Source: Globodera rostochiensis (Eukaryota; Nematoda; Chromadorea; Rhabditida; Heteroderidae). From it: a DNA stretch of 64,000 bases. Below the pieces are notes generated by a model, which saw only the letters and a list, made by a program, of their open reading frames with translations, made no database searches and was not told where the DNA came from. Of this stretch, positions 14,063-27,580 are shown piece after piece; position 1 is the stretch's first letter, and each line of letters starts with the position of its first letter. Made by a program: the position numbers and the translations under genes. Location of the stretch: assembly GCA_018350325.1 (NCBI GenBank), contig JAEVLN010000038.1, forward strand, positions 310,001 to 374,000. The letters are read 5' to 3'.

Positions 14063-16057
14063 AATGGTGGAAAAAAATGGACCACATACATCAACATTTA
14101 TCTCAAAAACAGGCAGTTTACCAACGGATTGGACAAAATGCCGGGCACAACGGCATCATCAAATATGTTAAAATATATTTTATAAATTTAAATATTATAG
14201 TTATAATGAAAAGTCGTAATTTAAAAAGAATATTCATAAAGTTCAGTACCAATCGAAACGGTCCGAAACATACATTTTCCTCAAATTGGTTTGGTTCAAA
14301 AACTATACAAATATATAAATTTCAAGCCGAAGACCTCAAAAAATTTCGAAGTCGGAAAATATGTTTAAAAAATATATTTTACAAATTTAAATATTATGGT
14401 TAAAAAGAAATTATTGTGCAAAAACAATCGTTCGAATTTAGTACCATTCGAAAGCTCTTGATTTGTAGAAGATATTTGTAAGCAAGAGCTAAGCAATTGG
14501 ATAGCTCCCGAGAAGGTTATGCTCAGAAATGCTAAATCGACGAAATAGTGTGCAAAAGTGAGAGGGACGGTTAGACACACTAGAGTAACGAGAGAGAACG
14601 TGTAACACTGGGTCGCATCCCAGCAGTTGTATGCAGCCCACAGAACTTTTTTTAGCTTTTTGGGGAACTGACGAATCAACTCGGCGAAAAATAGTAATTG
14701 CATGGAGGGGATTCGAACCCTTGCCCCTTTTTTTGTTGAAAAGCTCACAGACCATTAGGACAAAATTTAAATCTTTTCCGAACTAGAGCCCCAAAATTGA
14801 GCCGCTGTGTAAAACAACAGCGAAAGGGTTAAAAATTACAAAAAAGAAATTCCAAAAAGTTACCCTAATTGGAAATCCAAAAAATTCTTTCTGAAATTCT
14901 ACATACCATAACCCTTTGACTGTAAATATTTTAATTTGTTATTAAAACAAAAATAGAAAGACAATGAAAAGCACTGTTAAAACCCGAACATTTTTTTGTT
15001 TGTGTTCGAGACAAATCCATCATCATAATAACTATGCCCCTTTCTTTATCGTTCCTGCTGGTTTACTGTAAGTACAGTAGGCGGCACACCGATGGAACCC
15101 TTGCGGCACAACAGCGAGCGCTCGCGCGCAATTTGTGGCTTACGACCTGGTTAGTTGTACCGGTGCCATCGCCGCTTGTGAATACCGTAGGCCACACAAC
15201 GCTTCCGGACACTGTAGGCCATACGGTGCTAAACAGGGAGAACATCACCAAAAATCGATTCGCTGTAGTACAAATAAACACGTTGATTTTTTAAGTACAT
15301 AAAAAAGCTACTTTAAGCGGTTGTAACGAGGAAAAATTTAGTGCCGTTTTTGCGGCGATTTTTCTAAAAATATTTTTCAAGCACTGTCACATTAACCGAT
15401 TATTCATTTGTGCAAATCATAACGCCAAAAGCATTTAAAACATTAACACACAACTCTATGTAATGAAGCGGCAGACAGAGTGATGTCGACATTATATCCT
15501 CGTCATTGAATTTAGCTAAAATTTTGGGGGCCATGTAACATATGTAGCTCAGAGGTTGGACTTCGTGACTAAATTTTGCAGGCATTCTTTTCATCCCCAG
15601 CTTACTCTAACCAAAAATTTGTGGAGTTTGGAGCATTTTTGCATTAATCGATTTTCGGTCGTCAATTTTTTTTAAATTTTTTTTCGCCAAAATTGTTGTG
15701 GCCAAATTCTTTCTTTCTGTTTTAAGCAATTCTTTAAAAAATATTTTTGAACGGGGGTGTGATTGGCGGTGCAGATACATAGCCGCCGTCGAGAAAATTT
15801 TTATTTTGTTGTTTCTATTAGAAGATTGCAATCAAAATTAAAAAGTGGTCGTAAATTTTGGGAACCTTTAGTGATCCAAATCTTTGAAAAATCACGAAAA
15901 ACCTGATAAATAAGGTTAGATGGCCTTTGCTAATGTTTTTATTAATATGTAGGTATTGTACATACTTCAATATAGGGTTCTACATCATAATTTTAGATTT
16001 CAAAAACATTAACTTTGTTGTACCATTTGTAAGTTTGTGCATTTTTTTTCGTCCGTA
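14063..16057. other. Intergenic with repeats and a tRNA-like fragment
   Basis: Contains a direct repeat of about 45 bp (14165-14215 and 14360-14410, TTTAAATATTAT core), a segment at 14440-14510 resembling the AAAGTTATGGCC fold-back family, and a tRNA-like B-box at 14700-14760 on the minus strand. No supported gene. Confidence 0.5.
14700..14762 (-). repeat. tRNA-like (SINE or tRNA pseudogene) fragment
   Basis: The minus strand reads AGGGTTCGAATCCCCTCC, a TPsiC-arm/B-box sequence, with upstream TAATGGTCTGTGAGC resembling a D-arm. The anticodon region is A-rich and does not fold as a normal arm, so this is not called a functional tRNA. Confidence 0.45.
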
Positions 16058-19000
16058 ATGACCGAAGAAACCAGCAACGAAATTGAGCACGAACTGAGTG
16101 GGATAGAAACATCACCCACAATGAGTGGAAAGTTAAAAAAGCCGTTGCTGAACCAAATCACTAAAATGGTACAATTGCAAACATCGATTTTGTCGGCATT
16201 TATGAATAGCAACAAAAAAGTTTAAAAAAATTCATAAATGTGCTGCGAAATCGATTATTATCCCACATAACAAGCTTGCTTAATGAAATTGGTTCAAAAT
16301 TTCTTTAGGACCCGGTTGATCTTCGCCATCTGGTGGCTAACATGCAGGCAAGACTGGACCAGGTTGAAGACATGAACGTGGACCTGCGTGTCCAACTTGC
16401 CAACGCGATTGAGGAGCACGATGTGTGTGACAAGAAAGTACAAAATGACTAAGTTTGCTTAATTTTCTATGGTTTCAACTCCTGACCTAAGCAATAAGTC
16501 GAGATCGTCGGCACCTGGACTTTGATTTCGAAAGCCCTGGTCTCAAACCCTATGGTAAATTCCCAAAAATGTATGTAGGTTATGCCAAAAAAAATTTTTT
16601 GTTTTTCTAAAATTTTAAACGTTAATTTTTAAAGAAATTTTAAACGGCGCGTTTACTTCTCCAGACACTCAAGAAGAGCACGGTTCAACAGCAGCAGGAA
16701 GGTACCGAGACTGAACTGAAGCACATCTACGACCAGCTTCTCTACAAGGACACGCGCATCATGGAGCTGAACCAGACGATCATGGATCGCGAACGGCGCA
16801 TTATCGACTTGCAGGAAGCGTTTAGCGAACAGGGCCAGGTATTGTTTCATGATTTGATTTTTCCCTGGTTACGTCCCTGCCCCCACCCATCAATGCCAGG
16901 TGGCACGTTCCAAGCAGCTTGCAGTGTCGCTGCTCGGCAAACGCCTGCAGGAGCTGGACGCGCCGCGCGAGCGTCGAGACATCGGCACGGAAACGGATGA
17001 TGACAGTAGTGCAGGGACGCGTGCAACGGCACGTCGGCAGGCACCTCGGACGACAGCCAATGCACGCAGTCCGCAACGCAACGCATCACCGGGGCGTGCC
17101 ATCCCACAGCTGCTGCGCATGGGTTTATAATTTTAATACAAAATTTACCTAAAATTTTTTGAGATTAAGGTAATGAAATTTTTTCATTTTCCTCTGCTCC
17201 CATAAAAATCAGTCTTTAATTTAAAAAAAACGCTTTTTATGCGGTGCCAATGGGTCGCCTCCTCCGCTGGATCCAACTGCAGAGGACGGCTGTTCTTCCT
17301 ACACCACCACGGACACACTCATGGACATCGCCGGCGTTGAATCTGTTGTGCCGTTCTCGACATCGGCATTATCGATGGCGCCGCGTAAGAAATTTGGTAC
17401 CGGCGGAGGAAACCGAAAGAAGGTGACGTTTTTTGACACGGATGGCACTTCAATTGAACAACAACGGCGGAATCACCAACATGTGGACGGCATGGTGCTT
17501 ATATTTAGCAGAATAATTGGAACCTGATTGAACAAATTTTTGGAAAAATCCTAATTTTTTTTTGTATTTTTTCTTTCCGATTTTTATTGACATTTTTTTA
17601 AGGTGCGACGTATTGGCACTCCGCCACCGGTAGATGACCAACAGTTGAAGAGTGCGATGTCTGCCAAAAGTGTTGCTGGTGCCGATTATGAAGAGCTGTT
17701 GGCTGAGAATGATCAGCTGCGACGGATTATTTCCGAGATGGAGCAGCAACAGTTGGAGCTCAACGGGAAAAGAAGCAATGAGGTTTTGACTTGGTTTTAT
17801 TTGTGGGTCAAAGCTTAGTGATTTGTTGTCGAATGTCGGATTTAATAATTTTTGGGTTTTTCATAAATTTTTAACTTTAAGGACACTATGATCTCGTCCA
17901 CGCTCATTCTGAAGGCCAAAGCGGCAGCACAGGTCAAAATTCACGAGCTCGAAGCTTTGCTGGCACAGAAACAACTTTGCTCAGAGGCTGAGGTTTATTT
18001 TCATTACAAGCCCAGACAAGCCACAAGGATAATCGTTTTTGAATTCTGATTTTTATTTTAAGAATTGGTTTACTACAAAAATTTTGAAAAAAGGAGAACC
18101 AAACGCATTGCTTCTCGTATTTTTAGAGATCGGAGCTTCAAGCAGCAATTGATCAGCTGAATGCGAGTCGGGAATGGGCACTTGAAGAAAACGCCAAATT
18201 GTTGAGTCAATTGGAAGCGTCAAGGTGAGCAAGGGGAAAGTTTGAAAACAGAAAAAATTAAACGAACAAATCTGCACTATTTTGACAATTTTGGTCTTGA
18301 TTTGGCTAAAATTCAGACAAAAATGTGACGATTTACACGGCGAATTGGACGCCAGCCTGGAAACGAGTGCCAGTTTTCGGCGTAGACTAGACGATAACGC
18401 GGCACGCATGGAGGCACTGTACGCGGAGATGCATCAGAGCAGGCATGAACAGCATAAAAAAATTTCAAAGAAAATAAATTAAAAATTGGGTGTTTTTAAT
18501 AATTAGGGCACAAACGCAGCAGGCGCTGGACGACAAGAACATCATGGGTGCCGAGGTGGAACGACTCAAAGGTCAGTGCCCGAAAATTTTACGGATTCTC
18601 CTCACATTAAAATTTTGATAAAATGATATACAAGAATTAGTTATAATGTATGTAGGATGATTAATGGCTCATTCCACAATTCGGATTTTGCAAAATTTTT
18701 GCTTACTTAATTTTGTGATATGTTTTCATTTTTCAGATGCCATCTTCGCGCAGGACGAGTTTATCGGCATGTTGGAGGGCGATTTGCTCGTCTACGAGGC
18801 GCACGTGGGCATTCTGCGCGACTCATTGGGTGCCACCAAGAAGGAGGAGCGCCAGCACATCAAGTCCAAGGCATTCACGGCAAAGCTGAACGCGTTAGAG
18901 ATGGAGAAGCGCGAGATTGCCAAGCGCAACAACGGTGGGTGGGTTTCTCAAGAACCAGAGCGTTTCGAACCCAAAACGGACAAAATTCTAAAGAACCGAC

Positions 19001-22000
19001 AAAATTCCATCGAATTCCTCAAAATGGTAGTTTCCTTAAACGATTTTTTTCTCACCAAAAACAAAATTTTATGCCATCGGTCCGACAAAAAGTAAACACA
19101 AAAAATGGAAAACGGTAAATTAAAAGATTAAGAAAAGTGTAATAACAAATTTTGAAAATGGTATATCGGTATGTCCAATATGGTAAAAATCAATTGTGGA
19201 ATGAAAGTGTGTGTATAGAATGTGTGGTGACTGGAGTGAATAGGAAGGAGGCGTTTAGAAATGCTCCTGGGAAAGAATGTCCTGTGTCCTCCCGCGTTTG
19301 ATCACTACTGATCGGGCTGATGCATTTTAGAAGCATTTACTGATCGGAGGGAGGGGAGGACAATTTTGTTTGTTCCTCCGACGGCGATTGATCATCACCG
19401 CGGCTGGCCTTTCTGCTGCTACTACTACTACTGTTTTTGTTGCTTTTTTCCCCAATGCGCAGTGCTGCCGGCGGTGGAAATTGCCATTTGCTTTCCGCGA
19501 ACGATTGAAATCCGTGTGCAACTGTCGGAACGCCGCCGTCCGATATGACCACCTGCAATTAGGGTTATCTCCAGCATTTTGAGTTTGGTTTTTGTGATGA
19601 TGATAAGCCCACCACCACCACACTCACGTCACTGTTGCAAGCGGAGCAGCGCCTCCTCTGTCTCCTCATGCAGCAAAACATCCCGCACGGGAAACACAGC
19701 ATCGCCCACAACAGACCCCTCAAAGTGTACCTGCGCCGCAGCGCTCTGCGACATGCCGGGCATCGCAGCTCACCACGCAGCGGCATTTTGGTTGCTCATT
19801 GAAAAAGAATATATGTTTATGATGGGTTTTGGCTGGAAATGTTTTGTTGATTGAGTGGGAGCCTTTGATGGCCTTTATGGTGGTGAATGGCAGCACTTTA
19901 CTCAAAAAAATCAAAAAGTGAACACCGGCAATCTTGCCAAAAGTCAATGTTTTTTTAACAACGGGTTAATTCGAACTGAAAAATTGTTGTTCGAGTTCGA
20001 CCTACCGAAATTTTAATACCAAAGGATCGTAACAAAAAATTTCCAAATGGTTGATGAGTGATGTGTGAGTAATCTGGACAACATTGAGAAGGTCGATCGC
20101 ACGCCGTTAACCGTTAATGGTAGCGATTACCGAGAGTGAATGATTCATTTCTTTAAGGTGTCTATTCTTATATAGGACTGTCTGTCACCCCATTTTTTGG
20201 TATGTTTAATAATCGGAAAATTAGGGCAATGCGCTGAGTTAATCATATAGATAAAAAAAAGGATGTAAGATTTAAACGACAGCGATCAAAAAAATCATTT
20301 TAATACTATTAAAGTGACAGAATTGGAAGATAATGAATATGAAAAACGAATAAAAAATTGAATCGATTGAGAGATGAATGATTTTTGTTGAAAATGTGGT
20401 GGTGGTGGAACGAATATGCTGGAATAGGGGGGGGGGGGGGTAGCCATAAGTCTCCCACATTTTTAGTTTCCACCCTTTCTCTGTCATTACTGTCTATCCT
20501 TTTGTTTACTTTCATTCTCTGGTCTTATACACTTATTCTTCGTTTCTCTGTGCCAACAGTCCCACAGGGAAAGGCATCAAAGACCTAAAATAGAAGAGAG
20601 CGGCTAGCGTTTGATCGTCGAGAATTTTAAAATAAACATTTTAATGTGTTTTGGCATCAAATCTTTAAAAAAAATCCCAAAAACCTTTTTGAGTTTAATT
20701 CACTTACATTTAATGTTAATTTTAAAATTTTAAAGATGAAAAGCTGAGGGCAAAGGCTTTGACTGTGAAAGTGCGCTGTCTGGAGGAGGAGCGGGACGAG
20801 CTGAGAACTCGACTGCGGCAGTATGAGCGCGAGTACGGCATCAGCAGGGAGCAGCCCCTGCAGGCACAAGAGCAGTCGCAAAAACAAGCCCGAGGTGCGC
20901 AAATGTTCCATGGCCTTGAAGTTTTTTGGGAGAATTTTTAACCTTCTTCATTTTACTCCCCCTTAATTTTATACTGAAACAATGACACACACTGAAAAAA
21001 TATCGATTTTAGATCAGACGCCACCAGCTGCTTCTACCGTACTCAACCTTGATGACAACGCCGAATCGTACACATGTGTTGTTGATGATTGTTCTTCGCT
21101 GAATTCCGATGAACAATCCAAACAACAACAGCAGCAGCAGCTAGCCGTGATGACTGAACAGCTCCAACTCCAAGCACAACACATTGACGCTATTCAAGCA
21201 TTAAATCGCGAGACGGAGCAGCACGTTCAACACTTGGAACTGGAATTGATGAGCAACCGAGAATCTGTTCAGAAATTTGTCGAGTCCATTGCAAGTCGTC
21301 AAATTCCTTCACCATTCTACTTCGACAATGGCACAGTCGGTGCCAATTTGGACAGTGTCGAGCGATTGGTTGATGAGTTGTTGCGCAATGTCGGCATGTT
21401 GAATGAAGCTCGGACTGACCTCGAACAACAATTGGAGCTGATGAAGGCACAAATTGAACGGAAGGAAGCAGAGCAAGCAGTGCGGGAACAGGAAGTAAGA
21501 CAATGATCATAAAACCTATCATTTACGCCTTTTATAAATAATAATCAATTTTTATTTTCAATGACTACTAGGTTTTGTACATCATAAAAGTGCTCCATTT
21601 TCATAGTTCCATGACGAGTCGGAGCAGTTTCGTGTGCAACTTCAGCATTGCCAGGGACAAATTGATGTTGCACAACGTCGAATTGATAACCTGACGCGCA
21701 CTGAAGCGGAAATGGCACGGGAATTGGGAACGCGACAGCGTGAGATAAGCACAATCAAAGTGGAATTGGATGCTTGCCGGGAGCAAAAGGTGGGGTGGTC
21801 TCGAGTCGCGGAAGATGTTTTGGCTTGTCTTGAGCGTTCTAGCGTTGTTGATGTGTGTGCTATGTGAAGAAAAGAGTGCAATAGTTAAAATGTCCAAAAA
21901 ATAAAGCCCACAACTACATGTGTTCGAGCGTTATCAATTCGCATTGTGTGTATGTTTTAGCTTGTATTGGAAGAACAAAGCGTTGAATTGAGCGCACAAA

Positions 22001-25000
22001 TTGACGCGTTGAATGGCATGAATTTGGCATTGTCTAACGATCTTCAACAAGCAAATGTTGGACTTTTTTATGCTTAATCTAGTGCAATGCTAATTCTATT
22101 ATAATATTGTTTTTTAACTCATCCCTTTTTTGTGTATTGCATTTAATTAATGCACTATTTAACGTAAACATACTTTAGACAGAGAAAGCCTCACTGTCCA
22201 TCACGTTGTCTGGTGAGCGAGAACGTCTCGATCGGTTGGTCACCCTTCTGACTGAGATTGGTGATCGCTTCCGTTCTGCAACCACTGACGATGGCACGGC
22301 ATTGTCCAGTGAATCGTTGGACGTCTTTATGCGGCGCATTGAAGCAAAAGCACCCGTCACATCCGCTGAAGAAGTCCAGTTGAAAACGCTGAATCTTGTT
22401 GGAGCTGAACAGCATCAATCGATTAATGTGCCTGAAAATGCACAACATTTATCAATTGCTGTGCCTGGAGATGAACTGCATCAACCAAGTAGCATTGAAC
22501 CGGCGATGACATCAGTATTCACCAAACATGTTGCTGTCCAAGTAGGGATTCGAAATTAGATCGAGATGATTGGCTAATCTCTATTCTAAATCGCTAAATT
22601 GAAAAATCGACGAATCTCAACCAACTTTTCAGGCAACTGCCAATGTTTGTCATCCACAATTGATCAACAACATGGCACAGACGTTGACCATTGCTGAGCT
22701 GAACAAGCCGTTAATGCACGAAATAGAGCGTCAGCGCGCGCAGCTGCTGACCGAGCATGGCGAACAGGTGACAGCTCTTGGCACGGAGATTGAACAACTG
22801 CAGCAGCAAATTCGGCACATGGAGCAACAACAATCGGACGAAATGAAACACCGGCGTTGTCTTGAGCAACAATTGGCCGTCAATCAGAAACGAGCTGAGT
22901 GCTTGGAGGTCAAGCTGGAACAACTTGAGCGGGAGCTGATGGTCTCTAGGGCGGAACTCTCAGAAGCATGTTGGTGCTTTTTGAGCAGATCGGAATTATA
23001 TTTTTATTTTTCTGTATTTTCCTAAAATGGTTTACACAGGCGTACCCAATTTAAGGTCGAATGTTGGGAGCACTGGAAGAGGATAAATTTGCTATGCTGG
23101 CTCAACTTGACGGGCGTAGCCAGTTGGTGCTTGAAATTGACATGCTACGCACAACAAACGAGCAGCTCAATGAGCGCATTGCCTCTCTGTTGCAACGGGA
23201 GCAGGAAAGCGCGGCAATGGACGAAGTGGAAGAGAACGCGCGGAACACCGTGCGTAAATTTTTGATACATGTTACGGCGTCATGGATTTTTATTTTTACC
23301 AATTTGACAGGTTTGCCAATCGTTGGCTTATATTGATCCGGAATTCTGTACACCAATTGGTGAGAGACTTAACTGAAAAGGGAGTAAAGCTGTACACACA
23401 CCGCTTTTTAATTATTAAGATACTGCGCAGCAAAAACCATTGATGTTGGACGCCGGCACTCAATCATCGAATGACCACCTCCAACTACAAATTACTCCTA
23501 TGCATGCTGATGGTCATCAATCTGAGCTTGATCAGGATCATTTACTTGATGATGTTCAAGCTGGCGCTGATCATCAACAGCAACATCGTCAACTGCTGCT
23601 TGAATGCATTCATGATCGGCAACAGTTTGAGCATGACCTTGGCCAAAATGTGCAACAACTGTTGATACTGAAGTCAGAGTTGGAAAGTTCGGTGGATGTG
23701 CTGCGCGCAGAGATTTGGGCACTGAACGAAGAGTTGAAGAAGGTGCTGGAGAACAACAGTTCCTCCTCCTCTTCGAATTTGAATGTTAGGCTCTTCCCAT
23801 TTCTACAAAAAAATATTGCACAGTTGACACGAAATTTAACCATTAAATGCCCTCATTGCTAACGGCTTCTTTCTTTTTGGATGCTTCTACTTTTTTTTGA
23901 TTGGTGTTGTTATGGGTAATAGAATCAGGACCGGAATGAGGACTTTTTATAAATATCCAAGATCATTCTGTTTTTTAGAAAATTGACGAACGCGTCAAGC
24001 TTTCGCAGCGGTTGTGCGATGCGGACTCGCAATTGGCCATTGTCAGGGCGGAGAATGTGGAATTGCTGGCGAAGCTGAAGGAGAGTGAGCAGAATTCGAT
24101 CATGTTCAGAGAGGCAATGGATCAACACCAGGAAGTGCAAGCACAACTTGGAATTGCCAATCAGCACATTGATGAGCTGTGTAGAAAGGAAGAGGAAATG
24201 GTACGGGCAACGGGGTAATAAAATGCATTCACTATACTTTATTTCATTTTCAGTTACATTTGAACGAAAATGTTAGATGCTTGAATGCAAATGTCGTCGA
24301 ATTGGAAACTGAAAATGGGATGCTAAAACATGAGATTCAAGTGTGCATTTTTTTCCCCTTCTTAATTGACAGTATTTAACTCCTTAACTGAGCAGGAACT
24401 AAACGATCGAATCTGTCAACTTCAACGCTCATTGCTGGAGGCTAAGAGCTCGTTCTGTTCGTGGCGCACCGACTTGCACGCCCTGAGGGCACAACAGCAA
24501 AGCTTGATTACGGTCGTTTCAGTGAAATGTGTTATTTATATTTCGATTTTTTTAGCATTCAGATTTTTGCATCGATTCCATCCGAGAAGTGACTGGAAAA
24601 GCTGTTGAACAACTAAAAGGTGGGGGTATATTTTTGTTCTGGTTTTGGACCCTGTTTCTTACTATGATTTGGTCATTTGATCGGTGTTTGGTTGTGGATT
24701 CCAGAACGCTTACATACACTTATTTAATATTTATTTTGGCTTTGCCCTTATTTGTTAGCATTAAATTTTGGGCTTTTTCAAGTCTTGGTTGGTAGCTTTG
24801 GTTTTTATGTTGTTGTTGGTCCTTTACCCCTTTTATTTGTAGGGTTCGGTATTCTAGTTCGGCATCATTGTTTCACTTCAAAAAAAAACGTCAAATTCAA
24901 TACTTAATTAAACAAACCCACAAGTTTCATTTTTGGTTTTGTTTCAAAATTTTCTTATTTTGTTCTTAAATATTTTTGTCCGAACCCTACACCCATTTGT

Positions 25001-26198
25001 TTTTGGAAATTGCGTCGTAAAATTCGGTCCAACCTCCGCATATTTAGTCCTGGCCCAACGACGGGTAGTCCCATGTCCCACCAACAAGTTCACCAACCAT
25101 CAGCGAGAGGACTCCACCAAATTCGCAATTTTAGTCGCGCGTCTGACCACCAAATCGCTCGATGTTGAAGCACTTGTACGCGAGAATCAGCTGTTGGTCG
25201 AGACAAATGCACGGTTGCAGACCGAGAAGGAGCAGTTCAACAACGGCGGCGATGGTGTTGACGGTGACAAACTCAGTCAAAAAGCTATGGAGGAAGAGCA
25301 GGAGGCGTGTTTGCAAACGAACTTGGAGCAGTACAACGACAGCGACTGCAACGCTGGTGATTCTGACAAAAATGATAAAAATAACTGGAAATCCACCGAT
25401 GAAGAGAAGGAAGAGGATGAACATCAATCTTGCATCACTTCTGATTTGGCGTTTACGAGAAAACATATAGTTGAACACGGGGCCGAGCTGTTGTTGCCGG
25501 TGATGAACAGAATTGTACTGGAGGCGGACATCAATGTTCCACACCCACTGACGATAGCGAATACGGCGGAAGTGGTGACAAGTAATCAGCAGGACGAGCG
25601 GCCAAAAGTGGACAAAGATTATGGTGGCGCATCGGAAGTTGGATGGGGTTGGGATGAAGAGGGAGGAGAGGAAGGAATTGTTCAAAATGATGAAGAAGAG
25701 AATGATCATGGCAAAGGAGATGAACATGTTCAGGATGATCGGAAGGCGGAGGAGGGGGAGGATGTTCAAGCCGACCAGTTGGGGGATTGGAATTGGGGAG
25801 AAGAGAGTGAAGAAAACGTGTCGGAAGAGAAGGATGGTAGTGAAAAGCACAGCAATGAATATGATGATGATGCGGAAGCTGAAGCTGATTGGGGATGGGA
25901 GAGGGAAGGAAGAGGAGGAGCTTCTCAGGATGATCAGAAAGGCAATAAGGGTGATCAGGAAAGTGAAGAGAGTTCGTGCAACGAAAAAGGAGAGCAAATA
26001 AAGCCGGGGGATATCGAAAGGAAGCTAGCGTCGACATCGGAGTCGAACAAGTCAATATTTGACAATTTGGTGAGTTGCAATTAAAATAATGATGATTATT
26101 GCAACTTTTATCACTAAAATGTTTAAAATAGCCAATATCGTTCCTACTACTGACAATCACCACCTGTTTAGGTGGATTGGGCATGGGGAGACAAATGA
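16058..26198 (+). CDS. Large coiled-coil protein with acidic Trp-rich C-terminus (1,800 aa)
   Basis: Twenty-seven exons, 5,403 nt, all in phase: 16058..16219, 16309..16426, 16499..16554, 16665..16838, 16900..17122, 17283..17494, 17603..17782, 17882..17992, 18127..18224, 18317..18442, 18507..18571, 18737..18934, 20736..20894, 21013..21494, 21607..21789, 21961..22056, 22179..22541, 22633..22969, 23056..23249, 23311..23359, 23420..23784, 23979..24200, 24254..24340, 24396..24512, 24556..24619, 25135..26069, 26172..26198. Residues from about 90 to 1,480 are mostly heptad-type, Leu/Glu/Gln-rich helix (IMELNQTIMDRERRIIDLQE; ELLAENDQLRRIISEMEQQQ), so a long rod is expected. The last 300 residues are Asp/Glu-rich with GWGWDEE, DWNWGEE, DWGWE and a terminal VDWAWGDK. 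The intron after 18442 has a GC donor. Golgin-like tethers have this architecture, but no family was identified. Confidence 0.88.
19337..19786 (-). CDS. BRI3-like small membrane protein, nested antisense
   Basis: Two exons, complement(19337..19552, 19628..19786), phase 0 with a GTGAGT donor and GCAG acceptor, giving 124 aa. Residues 9-50 match the cysteine pattern of Brain protein I3: CPAC, a hydrophobic stretch (LLWAMLCFPCGMFCC), then RRRCSAC. The spacing FPxGxxCC-x6-RRCxxC is the same as in BRI3, a small lysosomal/endosomal membrane protein; LITAF-type domains are related but longer. Unlike BRI3, the domain is at the N-terminus and is followed by a Ser-rich tail (KNSSSSSSRKASRG). The gene lies wholly inside the 1.8-kb intron of the coiled-coil gene on the opposite strand, which may explain that intron's unusual size. 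Confidence 0.65.
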
Positions 26199-27169
26199 TG
26201 TGCTGGATTACAGAAGATTGAATCCGGATTGTCCAATCTAATGCCTTTGATATTGGCCCTTTGTTCAGTTTTTTTCTCCATTTTTTTGGCTTTGGGAATG
26301 GGAATGTAGGTATTATGTTGCTACCACTCTTTCATTGATATGTGATTTTCGGTATTGCTCAGCATAAATGGACTATTTGAATTTACTTATTTGGTGTTAA
26401 GCAACAATGCTCTTTCAGTTAGGCGGTTGTACTCGCGTCACATTCCGCAGGTCGTCTTAAAATTTAGGTTTTCTGGCTAGGTTTTCAAGGAATGAACAGC
26501 TTAATTTGTAAAGTTTTTTGTTCCGTCGTCCTCGACTTGATTCTTTTATTTGTATTGTATTTTCTTATTCCATTCCCCCCTATTCCATTCTCCATCAATT
26601 TACTCCTTTCTTCCATTTTGTGTACATAATTTCTCTCTCCATTCCCTCGCAAAAACAAACAAATCCCCCCACCCCCCGCTTCTCGGCCCCGCACAAGAAA
26701 GCCAAGTCGTCCTCCCCCCAAACTATCTTCGCCTGACTATGAGTCAATTACATATTATCCTCTCCGAATTCTTTCTCTCTCCTCCCTCCCGCTTTTTGCC
26801 TCCTTTGGATCGACCCGACCAGACCATCTGTTGCCGACGCTTGTTGGTCTTCTAGAATTTTCCCCCATTCCGATGTGACTGGCTTTTGTTGAATAAAAAG
26901 GGCAATTGATTGATCGCATCATCCCCCACTCAATCCCTTTTCCCCACTAATTGTTCGGTGACATTTTTGACGAATGTTCGGCGTTGATTCCGGGGATAAT
27001 AACACATAATAATGATGCCCCAAATGCATTCTTTTTCACATAAATTTGCGCCAAATCGAGCAACAAATCATTCATGCGTTCCATGGAAGCCAGTTTTTTG
27101 AATAACGAATCCCCCAAAACAGAGTTTTCAAAAGAGATTGAATCGATTCCAAAATAGAAGCCGAAAAAG
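26199..27169. other. Intergenic, C/T-rich, no gene seen
   Basis: The 3' flank of the coiled-coil gene, with pyrimidine-rich stretches at 26570-26860. No motif-bearing frame on either strand. Confidence 0.5.
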
Positions 27170-27580
27170 GTGGATTCATTCTTGAGTCAATATCTAAATA
27201 CTTTAACCTACGTCGGATTACGGGCTGCCCCTTGGCTATTACTGCCTGTCCGCGCCTTACCGTTTAGTGGGCCAAAAGTTGCTTTAAAAATTTGTCAAAT
27301 TTTTGTGCATTATAGTTTGAGCACAATTTATGTATTGGTTGACTTTTTTCATTTGTACGACCGCCAGTGCATAGCTCCGAAAAACTGCGGACCCTATTTG
27401 ACCTCATTGATGCTAATTATGTATAATTTACTTAAGATTAATTGCTCCGGCACAACCAATAATTATTTAGATCTTGTTTTGTATGTCAAAGACTTACTTA
27501 TGCATCTAATTGACCCCTTTCAACTTTCTTCCGATCCATCGAAATTAAATACCAATTTCGGAAATCAAAGTTCTCATTGA
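27170..27580 (+). CDS. Hypothetical hydrophobic protein or exon
   Basis: An open frame of 136 codons begins right after an AG (AAAAAG|GTG) and has no upstream ATG in frame, so if real it is an exon rather than a whole gene. The translation has two hydrophobic stretches (LRAAPWLLLPVRALPF; IFVHYSLSTIYVLVDFF), several Cys (DRQCIAPKNCG) and few low-complexity runs, unlike chance frames nearby. No partner exon could be linked. Could be a small membrane protein or a relic. Confidence 0.3.
   Translation: MDSFLSQYLNTLTYVGLRAAPWLLLPVRALPFSGPKVALKICQIFVHYSLSTIYVLVDFFHLYDRQCIAPKNCGPYLTSLMLIMYNLLKINCSGTTNNYLDLVLYVKDLLMHLIDPFQLSSDPSKLNTNFGNQSSH

Noticed and set aside
15034..15294. 86-codon plus-strand frame with repeated VGHT
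   Set aside because: It is driven by a small repeat (GTAGGCCACAC/GTAGGCCATAC), with no motif or linked exon.
17221..17282. Coding-like GANGSPPPLDP sequence upstream of the exon at 17283
   Set aside because: There is no AG acceptor before it. A canonical CTGCAG acceptor at 17282 gives the right phase, so a non-AG intron is not needed here.
25131..26184. Long minus-strand frames opposite the acidic exon of the coiled-coil gene
   Set aside because: These are mirror frames of a Glu/Asp-rich exon (Leu/Ile/Phe and His/Pro runs); the plus-strand exon is fixed by phase.
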